A stretch of 64,000 bases of DNA from Anticarsia gemmatalis (taxonomy: Eukaryota; Arthropoda; Insecta; Lepidoptera; Erebidae), in the NCBI RefSeq assembly GCF_050436995.1, contig NC_134745.1, positions 6,262,001-6,326,000 on the forward strand, read 5' to 3'. Both the position numbers and the translations under genes were made by a program. Positions 63,312 to 64,000 of this stretch are shown piece by piece. Within the stretch, counting starts at the first letter, position 1, and each line of letters starts with the position of its first letter. The notes under the pieces were generated by a model, which worked only from the letters and a program-made list of their open reading frames with translations, did no database searches and was not told the DNA's origin.

Positions 63312-63681
63312 GGCTAACGAGTTTACACACCTAATTACTTCCGCCAAATGAGAGATACTATGACTACCTGAAACTCGCAACAGTGGGGATAGTCTGCACA
63401 CCAAACCAACCAATTCAATCCATTGTCTATTGATTTTTACAATTCTTAACCTACCCATTGTTGTACTAATCCCTTTATTTACACGTGGTATTTTAAATAT
63501 TTCTTGAAACAATCGCTATATCGTCATTCCTTATTCTGGAGCGTACACAACCATTAGCTTACCGTGTTTATTTATTTTTGAAAATTCGTTGGATATTGAT
63601 CATTTACTTAATTAGTCTCTCTGCATTAACTAATTACGCGCTCTTAAGGAACCTACTAGTATCTAATTAGTGGCTTCACAT

Positions 63682-63689
63682 TATATATA
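63682..63689 (+). promoter_or_regulatory. TATA box of the right-edge plus-strand gene
   Basis: TATATATA-type sequence about 40 bp upstream of ATG 63727. At normal TATA spacing, transcription would start near 63711, leaving a 5' UTR of only about 15 bases. Confidence 0.4.
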
Positions 63690-63726
63690 GTAGTCGGTGA
63701 AGGTTTCATTATCATTTATAATAAGT

Positions 63727-63984
63727 ATGGTGAAGTTAACTGAACCTAGTGAACAGCCTGCTCGGCCGGTCGGCGAGCGAGGTAGTTGGCGAGGACCACG
63801 GAACCATCATAACTGGGGTGCACGGTTCGGAAGACGCCGAGAGGGAATGAACCCTGAACCGAAAGGACTCCTTGAGTTGGAAGCTTTAGCTAAACGAACC
63901 GTCGAGTTAATGGAGAAGCACGGCCCTAAATCCGAAGGAAATTACCAAAAAGCAATGGACTTGCTGCGACTTCAATACAATCTT
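63727..63984 (+). CDS. First exon of a small protein of unknown function (paralogue of the gene at 62659-63311)
   Basis: ATG 63727, 86 codons to a GT donor (GTAAAT) at 63985, phase 0; further exons lie beyond the window. N-terminal MVKLTEPSEQPARP, then an Arg/Gly-rich basic segment (RGSWRGPRNHHNWGARFGRRR), then a helical stretch LLELEALAKRTVELME and AMDLLRLQYNL ending exactly at the donor. The MVKL start, the LxELExxA helix, the AMxxLR...NL ending and the intron position and phase all match the divergent gene 416 bp away, so the two are probably paralogues. Family not recognised. The next exon is expected to carry a CxxC segment. Confidence 0.6.
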
Positions 63985-64000
63985 GTAAATATTAATTCCA

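Noticed and set aside
63312..63512. N-terminal extension of the small minus-strand gene
   Set aside because: The outermost start is TTG; an ATG at 63458 is possible, but the paralogue across the promoter supports the start at 63311.

Overview
The window is nuclear DNA of an insect, most probably a moth or butterfly (Lepidoptera). It is AT-rich, with many small exons joined by GT-AG introns. The proteins read as insect orthologues, and the non-coding DNA holds typical lepidopteran repeats: a dispersed family beginning CTAGCTGACCCGCGCAAC, tRNA-derived SINEs, MITEs, and repeats that carry (CAGA)n. No bacterial, plasmid or CRISPR features were seen.

Layout, left to right. (1) 287-3742, +: the last nine exons of Cand1, the cullin-exchange HEAT-repeat protein; its 5' part lies outside the window. 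(2) 4375-26173, -: a very large coiled-coil gene of the SOGA/MTCL microtubule-crosslinking family. I resolved 42 coding exons whose phases all fit. One is a symmetric 741-bp cassette exon rich in Gln-Thr motifs, and one intron uses a GC donor. (3) 28051-36721, -: sialic acid synthase (NANS), whose 5.4-kb last intron is filled with mobile DNA, including a 2.9-kb near-perfect palindrome around a fragment of a PIN/XPG-like gene. (4) 37140-42446, -: HMG-CoA lyase. (5) 42946-44928, +: KRTCAP2, an oligosaccharyltransferase subunit, head-to-head with HMG-CoA lyase. (6) 46810-48237, -: a class I Rab11-FIP (Rip11), tail-to-tail with KRTCAP2. (7) about 48.3-62.6 kb: a gene-poor, repeat-rich stretch. (8) 62659-63311 (-) and 63727-63984 (+, partial): two small divergently transcribed genes that look like paralogues of each other and belong to no family I recognise.

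The genes do not form one pathway. They are ordinary housekeeping genes (ubiquitin-ligase cycling, microtubule organisation, sialic acid synthesis, leucine/ketone metabolism, N-glycosylation, Rab11 recycling) set among transposon debris. The points most worth a second look are the Gln-Thr cassette exon, a His-to-Gln change at a probable metal ligand of NANS, the young palindrome that carries the same nested repeat in both arms, and the divergent paralogue pair at the right edge. All family assignments come from reading motifs and from recalled family sequences; no database search was run.
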